From positions 434,001-498,000 of the forward strand of contig NZ_JAERRG010000003.1 in assembly GCF_016741935.1 (NCBI RefSeq): a DNA stretch of 64,000 bases, given 5' to 3'. The translations under genes were made by a program, and so were the position numbers. Source of the stretch: Streptomyces endocoffeicus. Its GTDB lineage: Bacteria > Actinomycetota > Actinomycetes > Streptomycetales > Streptomycetaceae. This document shows positions 23,462 through 31,634 of the stretch, piece after piece (the stretch's first letter is position 1; each line of letters begins with the position of its first letter). The notes beneath the pieces are model-generated. The model worked only from the letters and a program-made list of their open reading frames with translations, did no database searches and was not told where the DNA came from.

Positions 23462-24499
23462 GTGGTGCACGACACCGTCCCGCCAATCGCCGCAGACCCA
23501 CCCACCGCACGGCCGCGGCAGCGCGGAGCGCTCACCCGCGGACAGGCGGCCCTGCACACCAAGCCGCTGCTCGGCCCGCTCATCGTGCTGCTCCTCGCCT
23601 CGCTGTTCTTCGGCGTGTGGGTGGGGTCCCGGTTCAGCGATCCGCTCAATATCTCGCTGATCGTCCAGCAGGTGCAGATCATCGGCATGGTCGGCATCGC
23701 CCAGACGCTGATCGTGCTGACCGCGGGCATCGATCTGTCGGTCGGGGCCATCACCGTGCTCGCCTCCGTGGTGATGGGCAAGCTGGCGGTGGACCACGGT
23801 CTGCCGGTGCCCCTGGCCCTGCTGCTCGGCGTCGTCATCGGTGGCGTCTGCGGCGGACTCAACGGGGTGCTGGTCACCCGGTTCCGCATTCCGCCGTTCA
23901 TCGCCACGCTCGGCACCCTCAGCGTCTTCTCCGCCCTCACCCTCTTCTACTCGCGGAGCGAGACCATCCGGGCCCAGGACGTGCCGGCCCTGCTGAGCTG
24001 GCCGGGCCGCTCCGTCAATGTGCTGGGCACCGATGTCACCTACAGCTCGCTGATGATGATCGGCTGCTTCGCCGCCGTGGCCTATCTGCTGCGGGGCACC
24101 GCGTGGGGCGCCCATCTGCACGCGGTGGGCGACAACCGCGAGGGGGCCCGCCTCAGCGGGATCCGCACCGGGCGGGTGCTGCTCAGCGTGTATGTGGTGG
24201 CGGGGCTGATCTGCGGTCTCGCCGCGTGGTTCCTCATCGGGCGGATCGGCTCGGTCAGCCCGCAGGCCGGTGAGAACCTCAACCTCCAGTCCATCACCGC
24301 CGTCGTCATCGGCGGCACCAGCCTCTTCGGCGGCCGTGGCCATGTCCTCGGCACCCTGCTGGGCTCGCTCATCGTGGGCGTGTTTAGCAGCGGACTCGCC
24401 CTGTCCGGAGTGGACGCCCTGTGGCAGGTCTTCACCGTGGGGGTCCTGGTGATCGTGGCCGTCGCCGCCGACCAGTGGATCCGGAAGGTGGCGGCATGA
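23462..24499 (+). CDS. CUT2-type sugar ABC importer, permease (RbsC-like)
   Basis: A 345-residue permease with about ten hydrophobic segments. Family marks are LTAGIDLSVGAITVLASVVM and ITAVVIGGTSLFGGRGHVLG. It forms the membrane channel of the second importer. AGGAG at 23451-23455 best suits the GTG at 23462; a TTG at 23456 would leave no spacing. It is separated from the binding-protein gene by 325 bases of repeats, so its own promoter or reduced read-through is possible. It overlaps the ATPase start by 4 bp. Confidence 0.92.
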   Translation: MVHDTVPPIAADPPTARPRQRGALTRGQAALHTKPLLGPLIVLLLASLFFGVWVGSRFSDPLNISLIVQQVQIIGMVGIAQTLIVLTAGIDLSVGAITVLASVVMGKLAVDHGLPVPLALLLGVVIGGVCGGLNGVLVTRFRIPPFIATLGTLSVFSALTLFYSRSETIRAQDVPALLSWPGRSVNVLGTDVTYSSLMMIGCFAAVAYLLRGTAWGAHLHAVGDNREGARLSGIRTGRVLLSVYVVAGLICGLAAWFLIGRIGSVSPQAGENLNLQSITAVVIGGTSLFGGRGHVLGTLLGSLIVGVFSSGLALSGVDALWQVFTVGVLVIVAVAADQWIRKVAA

Positions 24500-25383
24500 A
24501 TCCCCGGAACAGTCCCCGGAACAGTCCCCGGAACAGTCCCCGGAACAATCCCCAGAGCAGTCCCCGGAACAATCCCGGGAACACCACCACCGACGTACTC
24601 GCCCTCCAGGCGCGCGGCCTGGTCAAGCGCTACGGACATGTCACCGCCCTCGGCGGGGCCGATGTGGAGCTGCGCGCCGGTGAGGTCCTCGCCGTCATCG
24701 GCGACAACGGCGCCGGCAAGTCGACGCTCATCAAGTGCCTCTCCGGGGCGGAGGTCCCCGACGCCGGGGAGATCCGTCTCTTCGGAGAGCCGGTGCGGTT
24801 CCGCAACCCCCTGGACGCGCGGGACCACGGACTGGAGACCGTCTACCAGAACCTGGCCGTCGCGCCCTCCCGGGACATTCCCGCCAACCTCTTCCTCGGC
24901 CGTGAGCGCCGCAGGTCCGGCCCGCTCGGCAGCGTCCTCCGGCTGCTGGACAAGAAGGGGATGCGCGAGGAGACCCGGGAACTGCTCACCTCCCTCGGGC
25001 TGCTGACCATCCAGAACTTCTCCCAGCCGGTGGAGACGCTCTCCGGCGGGCAGCGCCAGGGCGTCGCCGTGGCGCGCGCCGCGTGCTTCGGCAGCCGGGT
25101 GATCATCATGGACGAGCCGACGGCGGCGCTCGGGGTGCGGGAGTCGCAGCGGGTGCTCGACCTCATCCGCGAAATCCGCGGCCGGGGCGTGCCGGTCATC
25201 CTGATCAGCCACGACATGCCCCATGTCTTCGACGTCGCCGACCGTATCCACGTCCAGCGGCTGGGCCGGCGCGTCGCCCTGGTGCGCACCTCCGACATCA
25301 CGATGCCCGACGCCGTCGCCCTGATGACCGGAGCGCTGGACCCCGCGGAGCTCGACGGCAGATCCCCGGCGGGCACCCCGTGA
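24496..25383 (+). CDS. Sugar ABC importer ATPase with one cassette and an NSPR-repeat tail
   Basis: A 295-residue single-cassette ATPase. Walker A is GDNGAGKSTLIK, the signature is LSGGQRQGVAVARA, Walker B is VIIMDEPTAAL and the switch histidine is in ILISHDMPHV. Unlike the tandem RbsA type it has one cassette, so it should work as a homodimer. The first 30 residues are an unusual low-complexity tail of Asn-Ser-Pro-Arg units encoded by a 12-bp DNA repeat. The ATG at 24496 overlaps the permease stop and follows GGAAGGTGG, so the repeat is very probably translated. Confidence 0.9.
   Translation: MNPRNSPRNSPRNSPRNNPQSSPRNNPGNTTTDVLALQARGLVKRYGHVTALGGADVELRAGEVLAVIGDNGAGKSTLIKCLSGAEVPDAGEIRLFGEPVRFRNPLDARDHGLETVYQNLAVAPSRDIPANLFLGRERRRSGPLGSVLRLLDKKGMREETRELLTSLGLLTIQNFSQPVETLSGGQRQGVAVARAACFGSRVIIMDEPTAALGVRESQRVLDLIREIRGRGVPVILISHDMPHVFDVADRIHVQRLGRRVALVRTSDITMPDAVALMTGALDPAELDGRSPAGTP
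24501..24584 (+). repeat. 12-bp in-frame tandem repeat, seven units
   Basis: Seven units of the type TCCCCGGAACAG, the first three identical and the rest with one to three changes. Being 12 bp long, gain or loss of units keeps the reading frame and simply changes the length of the NSPR tail on the ATPase. Confidence 0.92.
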
Positions 25384-25423
25384 CCGCACACCGCGACCCC
25401 ACCCCCACCCACCGGGAGCACGC

Positions 25424-26323
25424 ATGAACATCACACGGCCCGCCGTGCGCCCCGTGTCCGGCACTCCTCTCACCGGCACCTTCGCCGCCCCGCCGGAGGC
25501 CGGACCGGACGATGTGACGCTGTGGTGGCTCGGGCAGGCCGGATTCGCCCTGCGCCACCGCGGCGGGCTGATCCTGATCGACCCGTACCTCTCGGACACC
25601 CTCGCCGAGAAGTACCGCGGCACGCTCTTCCCGCACCGCCGGATGCACTCCGCCCCGGTGGCACCGGAGGCCATCCGCGGGGTGGACGCGGTGCTGTGCA
25701 CCCATGGACACACCGACCACATGGACCCGGGCACCATCCGGGCCCTGCTCCCGCACAACGACCCGCGCTTCGTCGTCCCGCGCGCCGAACGGGCGCGGGC
25801 CCTGGAGCGTGGCGTACCCGCCGCCCGGCTGACCGGGACCACCGCGGGTGAGCGGGTGGAACTGGACGGCGGGAGCACCGTCGAACCGGTCCCCGCCGCC
25901 CATGAACACCTCGAACAGGACGAGCACGGAGACCACCGCTTCCTCGGCTATGTGCTCACGGTCGGCGGTGTCCGCGTCTACCACTCCGGCGACTGCGTCC
26001 CGTACGACGGACAGGCCGAGCGCTTGCGCGCACTCCGCGCCGACGTGGCGCTGCTGCCCGTGAACGGGCGCGACCGCCACCGCACCGAGAACGGCGTCCC
26101 TGGCAACTTCACCGTCCGGGAGGCGGCCGAGCTGTGCGAGGCGGCCGGAATCCCGCAGCTGCTCTGCCACCACTTCGGCCTGTTCGACTTCAACACCGTC
26201 GACCCGGAGGACACCCGCGACGCGCTGCGCCGCCGCGCCACGCCACTGTCCTGGACCGTGCCGCGGGTGGGCGACGCCTACGTCCTCACCCCGGGCGGCC
26301 CCACCGCGAAAGAGGACCGATGA
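25424..26323 (+). CDS. MBL-fold metallo-hydrolase, UlaG-like
   Basis: A 299-residue metallo-beta-lactamase-fold protein. The metal motif is CTHGHTDHMD (HxHxDH), preceded by VTLWWLGQAGFALRH and LILIDPYLSD and followed by VYHSGDC and CHHFGLFDFN, as in UlaG, the L-ascorbate-6-phosphate lactonase. It would hydrolyse a cyclic ester or lactone of a phosphorylated sugar acid in the cytoplasm. The ATG follows GGGAG. Being between the importer genes and the aldolase, it probably acts in the middle of the locus 2 route. Confidence 0.88.
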   Translation: MNITRPAVRPVSGTPLTGTFAAPPEAGPDDVTLWWLGQAGFALRHRGGLILIDPYLSDTLAEKYRGTLFPHRRMHSAPVAPEAIRGVDAVLCTHGHTDHMDPGTIRALLPHNDPRFVVPRAERARALERGVPAARLTGTTAGERVELDGGSTVEPVPAAHEHLEQDEHGDHRFLGYVLTVGGVRVYHSGDCVPYDGQAERLRALRADVALLPVNGRDRHRTENGVPGNFTVREAAELCEAAGIPQLLCHHFGLFDFNTVDPEDTRDALRRRATPLSWTVPRVGDAYVLTPGGPTAKEDR

Positions 26324-26964
26324 ACCCCACCGAACTCCTCGGCGAACTGCGCCGCGTCCGGGTCGTCCCGGTCGTCACCCTGCCCCACGTACGCCACGCC
26401 GACCCGCTCGGCGAGACGCTGCTCGGGGCGGGACTGCCGGTCGCCGAGATCACCTTCCGCACCCCGGCCGCCCGGGACGGGATCGCCACCCTGCGGGCCC
26501 GCCACCCCGGGCTGCTGGTCGGCGCCGGTACGGTCCTGGACCGCGCGACCGTGGACCACGCCATCGACGCGGGAGCCCAGTTCGTGGTGGCGCCCGGCTT
26601 CAACCCGGACGTCGTGGACCACTGCCTGGAGCGGAAGATCCCCGTCGTCCCCGGCATCAACAGCCCCACCGGTATCGAGGCGGCCGTGGCCAGGGGACTG
26701 CCGCTGGTGAAGTACTTCCCGGCCGAGGCGTCGGGCGGACTGCGGCTGCTGGACGCCATGGCGGCTCCGTACGACGGAATGGCGTTCATGCCCACCGGCG
26801 GCCTGACACCGGACAACCTCCCCGGCTATCTCAGCCGGCCGCACGTGGCCGCCTGCGGTGGCACCTGGATCGCCAGTACGGCGCTGCTGGCCGACGGGGA
26901 GTACGAGGCCATCGGGCGCAACGCCCGCGGCGCGGTCGAGATCGCCGCCGCGGCCACCCCCTGA
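26320..26964 (+). CDS. KDPG/KHG-type class I aldolase
   Basis: A 214-residue aldolase of the Eda family. The expected segments are in order: VAEITFRTPAA with the catalytic Glu, GAGTVLD, FVVAPGFNPDVVDHC, PGINSPTGIEAAVARGLPLV and the Schiff-base lysine in LVKYFPAE. It would cleave a 2-keto-3-deoxy acid (phosphate) to pyruvate plus an aldehyde, or a related 2-keto acid. No dehydratase that would make a 2-keto-3-deoxy acid is visible in the locus, which is unusual. ATG 26320 overlaps the metallo-hydrolase stop by 4 bp. Confidence 0.9.
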   Translation: MNPTELLGELRRVRVVPVVTLPHVRHADPLGETLLGAGLPVAEITFRTPAARDGIATLRARHPGLLVGAGTVLDRATVDHAIDAGAQFVVAPGFNPDVVDHCLERKIPVVPGINSPTGIEAAVARGLPLVKYFPAEASGGLRLLDAMAAPYDGMAFMPTGGLTPDNLPGYLSRPHVAACGGTWIASTALLADGEYEAIGRNARGAVEIAAAATP

Positions 26965-27048
26965 AAACCACCTCCTGAAAACCACCCTCAACGCCACCCC
27001 CTCAAAGCCATCTCCGAACACCCACCCACCACACCCCAAAGGGACAGC

Positions 27049-27885
27049 ATGACCACCACCTACGAACCCGCCCCCGGCATCGCGCTGGAGGGCAAGGTCG
27101 CCATCATCACCGGTGGCGCCTCCGGTATCGGCGAGGCCGTCGGCCGGATCTTCGCGGCCAACCGGGCCAAGGTCCTCCTGGTCGACATCGACGGCAAGCG
27201 GCTCCAGCAGGTCGTCGGCTCCATCCAGTCCCAGGGCGGCCACTGCGTGGGCATCGAGGCCGATGTCACCGAGGAGGAGCAGGTCCAGAGCTTCTTCCGG
27301 ACCGCCATGGAGGAGTGGGGCCAGGTCGATCTCCTCGTCAACAGCGCGGGCCGCGACTCCCTCTCACCCCCGGTGACCGAGGTGACGCTGGAGGAGTGGA
27401 ACAAGACCATCGGCCCCAATCTGACCGCGGTCTTCCTGTGCTGCCGCGAGGCGTTCCGCATCATGGAGCGGCAGTCCACCGGCGGGCGCGTCATCAATAT
27501 GGGATCGTCCTCGGCCCGATTGGCATCCGGCCCCGGCCACAGCCCCTACCGCGCCTCCAAGCACGGGATGATGGGATTCAGCAAGAACATTCTCCTTGAG
27601 GGCAAGGAGAAGAACATCGGTGTGACGGTGATCAACCCGTCCCACGTCAAGACCCCGATGACCGAGATCATCGACAAGGGCCTGTACGACGGCGACATCC
27701 CCGCCTACCTCGACGGCTGGCTGGACGACAAGGAGCTCGCCGAGGGCATCCACGCCAGCTGCATCGACGTCGACAACGTCGCCGAGGTGTCCCTCTACGT
27801 GGCCACGCGCACGCCCGACGTCACCATCCCCCAGATCGCGCTCTACCCGACGCACAAGGCACACCGCTACGGCATGGAAGTCTGA
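27049..27885 (+). CDS. SDR-family oxidoreductase
   Basis: A 278-residue short-chain dehydrogenase. It has TGGASGIG, the LVNSAGRDS segment, Ser in VINMGSSSA and Tyr/Lys in SPYRASKHGMMG. The C-terminal third (WLDDKELAEG, LYPTHKAHRYG) departs from the usual VDGG ending, so it may belong to a less typical branch. Codon choice is somewhat less G/C-extreme than its neighbours. AAAGGG precedes the ATG. It starts 84 bases after the aldolase stop, and the next dehydrogenase starts 13 bases later. Confidence 0.88.
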   Translation: MTTTYEPAPGIALEGKVAIITGGASGIGEAVGRIFAANRAKVLLVDIDGKRLQQVVGSIQSQGGHCVGIEADVTEEEQVQSFFRTAMEEWGQVDLLVNSAGRDSLSPPVTEVTLEEWNKTIGPNLTAVFLCCREAFRIMERQSTGGRVINMGSSSARLASGPGHSPYRASKHGMMGFSKNILLEGKEKNIGVTVINPSHVKTPMTEIIDKGLYDGDIPAYLDGWLDDKELAEGIHASCIDVDNVAEVSLYVATRTPDVTIPQIALYPTHKAHRYGMEV

Positions 27886-27898
27886 GGCGGACCAAGCG

Positions 27899-28987
27899 AT
27901 GAAGGCAGCAGTACTGCAATCCGAGGGCGTGCTCACCCTCACCGACATCCCCGCCCCCGCTCCCGTGGGCGACCGTTCCGTCCTCGTCCGCGTCGGCGGT
28001 GTGGGCGTATGCGGCTCGGACGTGCTGAGGTTCGGCCGCGGGAAGGCGTATCACTATCCGCTCGTCCTGGGCCACGAGTTCTCCGCCGTGGTCGAGGAGG
28101 CCCCGGAGGGAAGCCGCTTCCGCCCCGGGGACCGCGCGGCGGTCTTCCCCCTCCTGCCCGATCCGGCGGATCCGATGACCCAGATCGGCGAGTACGCCGT
28201 CGGCTCCGGCTACGACTACTACGGGTCGCGGCGCGACGGTGCCATGGCCGAGTTCCTCCAGGTGCCCGAGGCCAATCTGGTGCCGGTGGCGCGGGATGTG
28301 CCGCTGGTGCACGCCGCCATGGTGGAGCCGGCCGCGGTCGCCCTGCACGCCATGCTGAAGTTCCAGCTGCCCGCCCACGCCACCGCGCTGGTGATCGGGG
28401 CGGGGCCCATCGGGGCGCTGGCCGCCCAGTGGCTGCGCATCCTGGGCGCCAGTGAGGTGTACGTGGCCGATGTCGACGAGCGCAAGCGCGCCGTCATGGC
28501 CGGTCTCGGCTTCCCGGTCATCGACGCGTCCGCCGGTGACACGGTGGACACGGTCCGCGAGCTGACCGGCGGCCGGGGCGTGGACTGCGCGGTGGAGGCG
28601 AGCGGTCTGCCCGCCACCCTCGTCCAGGCCATCACCGCGGCGGCCCCGCTCGGCCAGGTGACGCTCCTGGGCGACATCTCCGGTGACCTGACCCTGCCGC
28701 GCGCCCTGGTCTCCTCGATCCTCCGCCGTGAGCTGCGCGTCTACGGCACCTGGAACTCCAGGATCACCCCGGCCGGGCGCAGCGAATGGGACATGGTGGT
28801 CCACCACCTGGGCCGCGATCTGAAGGTGGCGCCACTCATCAGCCACACCCCGAGCCTGGAGGAGGCACCGGCGATGTTCGCCGACATGCTGGAGCGCCGC
28901 ACCTGGTACAACAAGGTCGTCTTCGCGGTCGCCGACCAGGCCCAGGCCGAGCTCATCCGGCCCGGTGTCGTCGGAGGTGCGTCATGA
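27899..28987 (+). CDS. Galactitol-1-phosphate-dehydrogenase-like MDR enzyme lacking structural zinc site
   Basis: A 362-residue MDR dehydrogenase. The catalytic zinc side is intact (GVCGSDVLRF, LGHEFSAVVEE, MVEPAAVALH), and GYDYYGSRRDG resembles GatD-type enzymes. In place of the four-cysteine structural-zinc lobe it has PLLPDPADPMTQIGEYAV, with no cysteines. The nucleotide fold is ALVIGAGPIGALAA. It probably oxidises a polyol phosphate or sugar. The ATG follows the SDR stop closely, and the stop overlaps the next start (ATGA). Confidence 0.87.
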   Translation: MKAAVLQSEGVLTLTDIPAPAPVGDRSVLVRVGGVGVCGSDVLRFGRGKAYHYPLVLGHEFSAVVEEAPEGSRFRPGDRAAVFPLLPDPADPMTQIGEYAVGSGYDYYGSRRDGAMAEFLQVPEANLVPVARDVPLVHAAMVEPAAVALHAMLKFQLPAHATALVIGAGPIGALAAQWLRILGASEVYVADVDERKRAVMAGLGFPVIDASAGDTVDTVRELTGGRGVDCAVEASGLPATLVQAITAAAPLGQVTLLGDISGDLTLPRALVSSILRRELRVYGTWNSRITPAGRSEWDMVVHHLGRDLKVAPLISHTPSLEEAPAMFADMLERRTWYNKVVFAVADQAQAELIRPGVVGGAS

Positions 28988-30075
28988 GGGCCGCCGTTCT
29001 GCACCGGCCCGGGGAGCTGGCGGTCGAGGACGTGGCCGAGCCCACCGTCGTCGGCGACGACCTGCTGGTGCGGGTCCGGGCGGCCTCCATCTGCGGCACC
29101 GACCTGCGCATCTTCAAGCACGGCCACTTCAAGATCCGCGACGGGCAGCGGCGGGTGCTGGGCCATGAGGTGGCGGGGGACGTGGTGGCGACCGGGCCGC
29201 GGGTGACCGCGTTCCACCCGGGCATGCGGGTCACCGTCACCCCGAACGTGGGCTGTGGCCGCTGCGACATGTGCCGCCACGGCTACAACAACATGTGTCC
29301 GGACTACGAGGCGTTCGGCATCAGCATCGACGGCGGCTTCCAGGAACTGCTGCGGGTGCCCGGCTTCGCCGTCCAGCGCGGCAACGTCTTCGAGATCCCC
29401 GAGGGCGTCTCGTACGCCGAGGCGGCCCTGGTGGAGCCGTTCTCCTGCTGTTACAGCGGGCAGCGCGGGCTCCGGGTGGGCCCCGAGGACGTCGTGGTCA
29501 TCACCGGCGCGGGCCCGATCGGCGCGTTCCATGTGCTGCTCGGCAAGCTGGCCGGGGCCCGTAAGGTGATCGTCTCCAACCGCGGTCGCCCCCGTCTGGA
29601 CCTCGCCGCCCGGCTCGGCGCCGATGTGTGCGTCGGGGTCCGCGAACAGGACCTGGCCGAGGTGGTGCGCGAGCACACCGGCGGCCGGGGCGCGGACGTG
29701 GTCATCACGGCCGTGTCCGACCCCCAGGTGCAGGCGCAGGCGGCCGAACTGCTCGCCCCGCACGGCCGGCTCAACTACTTCGCCGGCCTCGGCGCCGCGC
29801 GGACCATCCCGCTCGACACCAACGCCGTGCACTACAAGGGCCTCACCCTGACCGGGACGACCGGCTCCACCAACGGCGACTACGGCCGTTGTCTGCGGCT
29901 GGTCGGCGAGCGCCGCGTCGATCTGTCACCACTGGTCAGTGAGGTGTTCCCACTGGAGAAGATCCACGATGCCTTTGGCTACGCGGCCTCCGGGGCCGGG
30001 ATGAAGGCCATGGTCGCGTTCGACGGCGACCCCCATGCCACCACATCGCGCCCCGCCTCGGCAGAAGGCAGGTGA
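28984..30075 (+). CDS. Zinc-dependent medium-chain dehydrogenase
   Basis: A 363-residue MDR enzyme with both zinc sites: SICGTDLRIFKHGHF, LGHEVAGDVV, the structural lobe CGRCDMCRHGYNNMC, and VVVITGAGPIGAFH. It resembles polyol or sugar-phosphate dehydrogenases of the sorbitol/L-iditol type. Paired with the preceding GatD-like gene, it suggests two oxidations at different positions of the same carbon chain. ATG 28984 overlaps the previous stop by 4 bp, so the pair is translationally coupled. Confidence 0.88.
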   Translation: MRAAVLHRPGELAVEDVAEPTVVGDDLLVRVRAASICGTDLRIFKHGHFKIRDGQRRVLGHEVAGDVVATGPRVTAFHPGMRVTVTPNVGCGRCDMCRHGYNNMCPDYEAFGISIDGGFQELLRVPGFAVQRGNVFEIPEGVSYAEAALVEPFSCCYSGQRGLRVGPEDVVVITGAGPIGAFHVLLGKLAGARKVIVSNRGRPRLDLAARLGADVCVGVREQDLAEVVREHTGGRGADVVITAVSDPQVQAQAAELLAPHGRLNYFAGLGAARTIPLDTNAVHYKGLTLTGTTGSTNGDYGRCLRLVGERRVDLSPLVSEVFPLEKIHDAFGYAASGAGMKAMVAFDGDPHATTSRPASAEGR

Positions 30076-30080
30076 CATCC

Positions 30081-31580
30081 ATGACCCACCGCTATGTCAT
30101 GGCCTTCGACGCCGGCACCACCAGCATCCGGGCCATCCTCTTCGACAAGGCGGGCGACATCGCCGCGTGCGTCAGCCAGGAGTTCCCGCAGATCTATCCG
30201 CAGCCCGGCTGGGTCGAGCACAACCCGCTGGACATCTGGAACACCCAGGTCACCGTCGCCAAGCAGGTGCTGGCCCAGGCCGAGTGCGGCGCCGAGGACA
30301 TCGCCGCCATCGGCGTCACCAACCAGCGTGAGACGGTGGTGGTCTGGGACCGCGCCACCGGGGAGCCCGTGCACCACGCCATCGTGTGGCAGGACCGCCG
30401 CACCGCCGCGCTGTGCGAGGAGCTCAAGGCCCGCGGCCTGGAGGAGTACGTCAAGCGGACCACCGGGCTGATCATCGACGCCTACTTCTCCGCCACCAAG
30501 GTGAAGTGGATCCTCGACAACGTCCCCGGCGCCCGGCAGCGCGCCGAGCGCGGCGAGCTCGCCTTCGGCACCGTCGACACCTGGCTGATCTGGAACCTCA
30601 CCGGCGGCGCCGCACATGTCACCGACTACACCAACGCCTCGCGCACCATGCTGTTCGACATCACCCGGCTGGACTGGGACCAGCGGTTGCTCGACGAGCT
30701 CGACATCCCCCGCGAGATCCTCCCCGAGGTGCGCCCCACCAGCGAGGTCTACGGCCACACCGAGGAGTCGGTGCTGCTCGGCGCCCGGATCCCGGTCGCC
30801 TCGGCCGTCGGCGACCAGCAGGGCGCGCTCTTCGGCCAGGCGTGCTTCGACCCGGGCTCGGTGAAGGCCACGTACGGCACCGGAGCCTCGCTGGTCCTCA
30901 ACACCGGCGACAGCCCCGTCTTCAGCGGCAGCGGCATGCTCACCACCATCGCCTGGGGCGTGGACGGCGGCGTCGAGTACGCCCTGGAAGGGCTGATCTT
31001 CGTGGCCGCCGCCTCCATCCAGTGGCTGCGCGACGAGCTCCAGATCGTCTACGACGCCGAGGACACCGAGTACGCCGCCCTCAACGTCCCCGACACCAAC
31101 GGCGTCTATGTCGTACCGGCCTTCGTGGGGCTCGCCGCCCCCTACTGGGACCAGTACGCGCGGGGCGCCATCCTCGGCCTGACCCGCAGCGCCAGCCGCA
31201 AGCACGTCATCCGCGCCACGCTGGAGTCCATCGCCTACCAGATCCGCGACGTCATCACCTGCATGGAGGGCGACTCGGGCCTCACCACGCGGGAGATCAA
31301 GGTCGACGGCGGGGCCACCGCCAACAACTTCCTGATGCAGTTCCAGGCCGACATCCTCGACGTCCCCGTGCTGCGCCCCACCGTCATCGAGTCCTCGGCC
31401 CGTGGCGCGGCCTTCCTCGCCGGGCTCGCCACCGGGTTCTGGAAGGACCGGGCCGAGCTGTCCGGCACCTTCCGGCTCGAGCGCCGCTTCGACTGCGCGA
31501 TGGACCGCGCACGGGCCGACCGGCTCTACGCGGGCTGGCAGAAGGCGGTGGGCTGCGCCCGGGACTGGGAGGAGCACTGA
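30081..31580 (+). CDS. Glycerol-kinase-like FGGY kinase
   Basis: A 499-residue kinase, the length of GlpK. The glycerol-site residues are recognisable: Arg-Glu in TNQRETVVVWD, Trp in IVWQDRRT, Tyr in IDAYFSATKVKW and Asp in VGDQQGALFGQ. The C-terminal nucleotide region is KVDGGATANNFLMQ. It therefore looks like a true glycerol or short-polyol kinase, but it sits in a sugar cluster rather than with a glycerol facilitator and glycerol-3-phosphate dehydrogenase, so its substrate may be another triol or tetritol. ATG 30081 is chosen over GTG 30072 for better spacing. Confidence 0.88.
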   Translation: MTHRYVMAFDAGTTSIRAILFDKAGDIAACVSQEFPQIYPQPGWVEHNPLDIWNTQVTVAKQVLAQAECGAEDIAAIGVTNQRETVVVWDRATGEPVHHAIVWQDRRTAALCEELKARGLEEYVKRTTGLIIDAYFSATKVKWILDNVPGARQRAERGELAFGTVDTWLIWNLTGGAAHVTDYTNASRTMLFDITRLDWDQRLLDELDIPREILPEVRPTSEVYGHTEESVLLGARIPVASAVGDQQGALFGQACFDPGSVKATYGTGASLVLNTGDSPVFSGSGMLTTIAWGVDGGVEYALEGLIFVAAASIQWLRDELQIVYDAEDTEYAALNVPDTNGVYVVPAFVGLAAPYWDQYARGAILGLTRSASRKHVIRATLESIAYQIRDVITCMEGDSGLTTREIKVDGGATANNFLMQFQADILDVPVLRPTVIESSARGAAFLAGLATGFWKDRAELSGTFRLERRFDCAMDRARADRLYAGWQKAVGCARDWEEH

Positions 31581-31634
31581 CCCGGCCGCCCACCCGGCCC
31601 GTACCACCGCACGGCTCCTCGAAGGAGAACTGAC

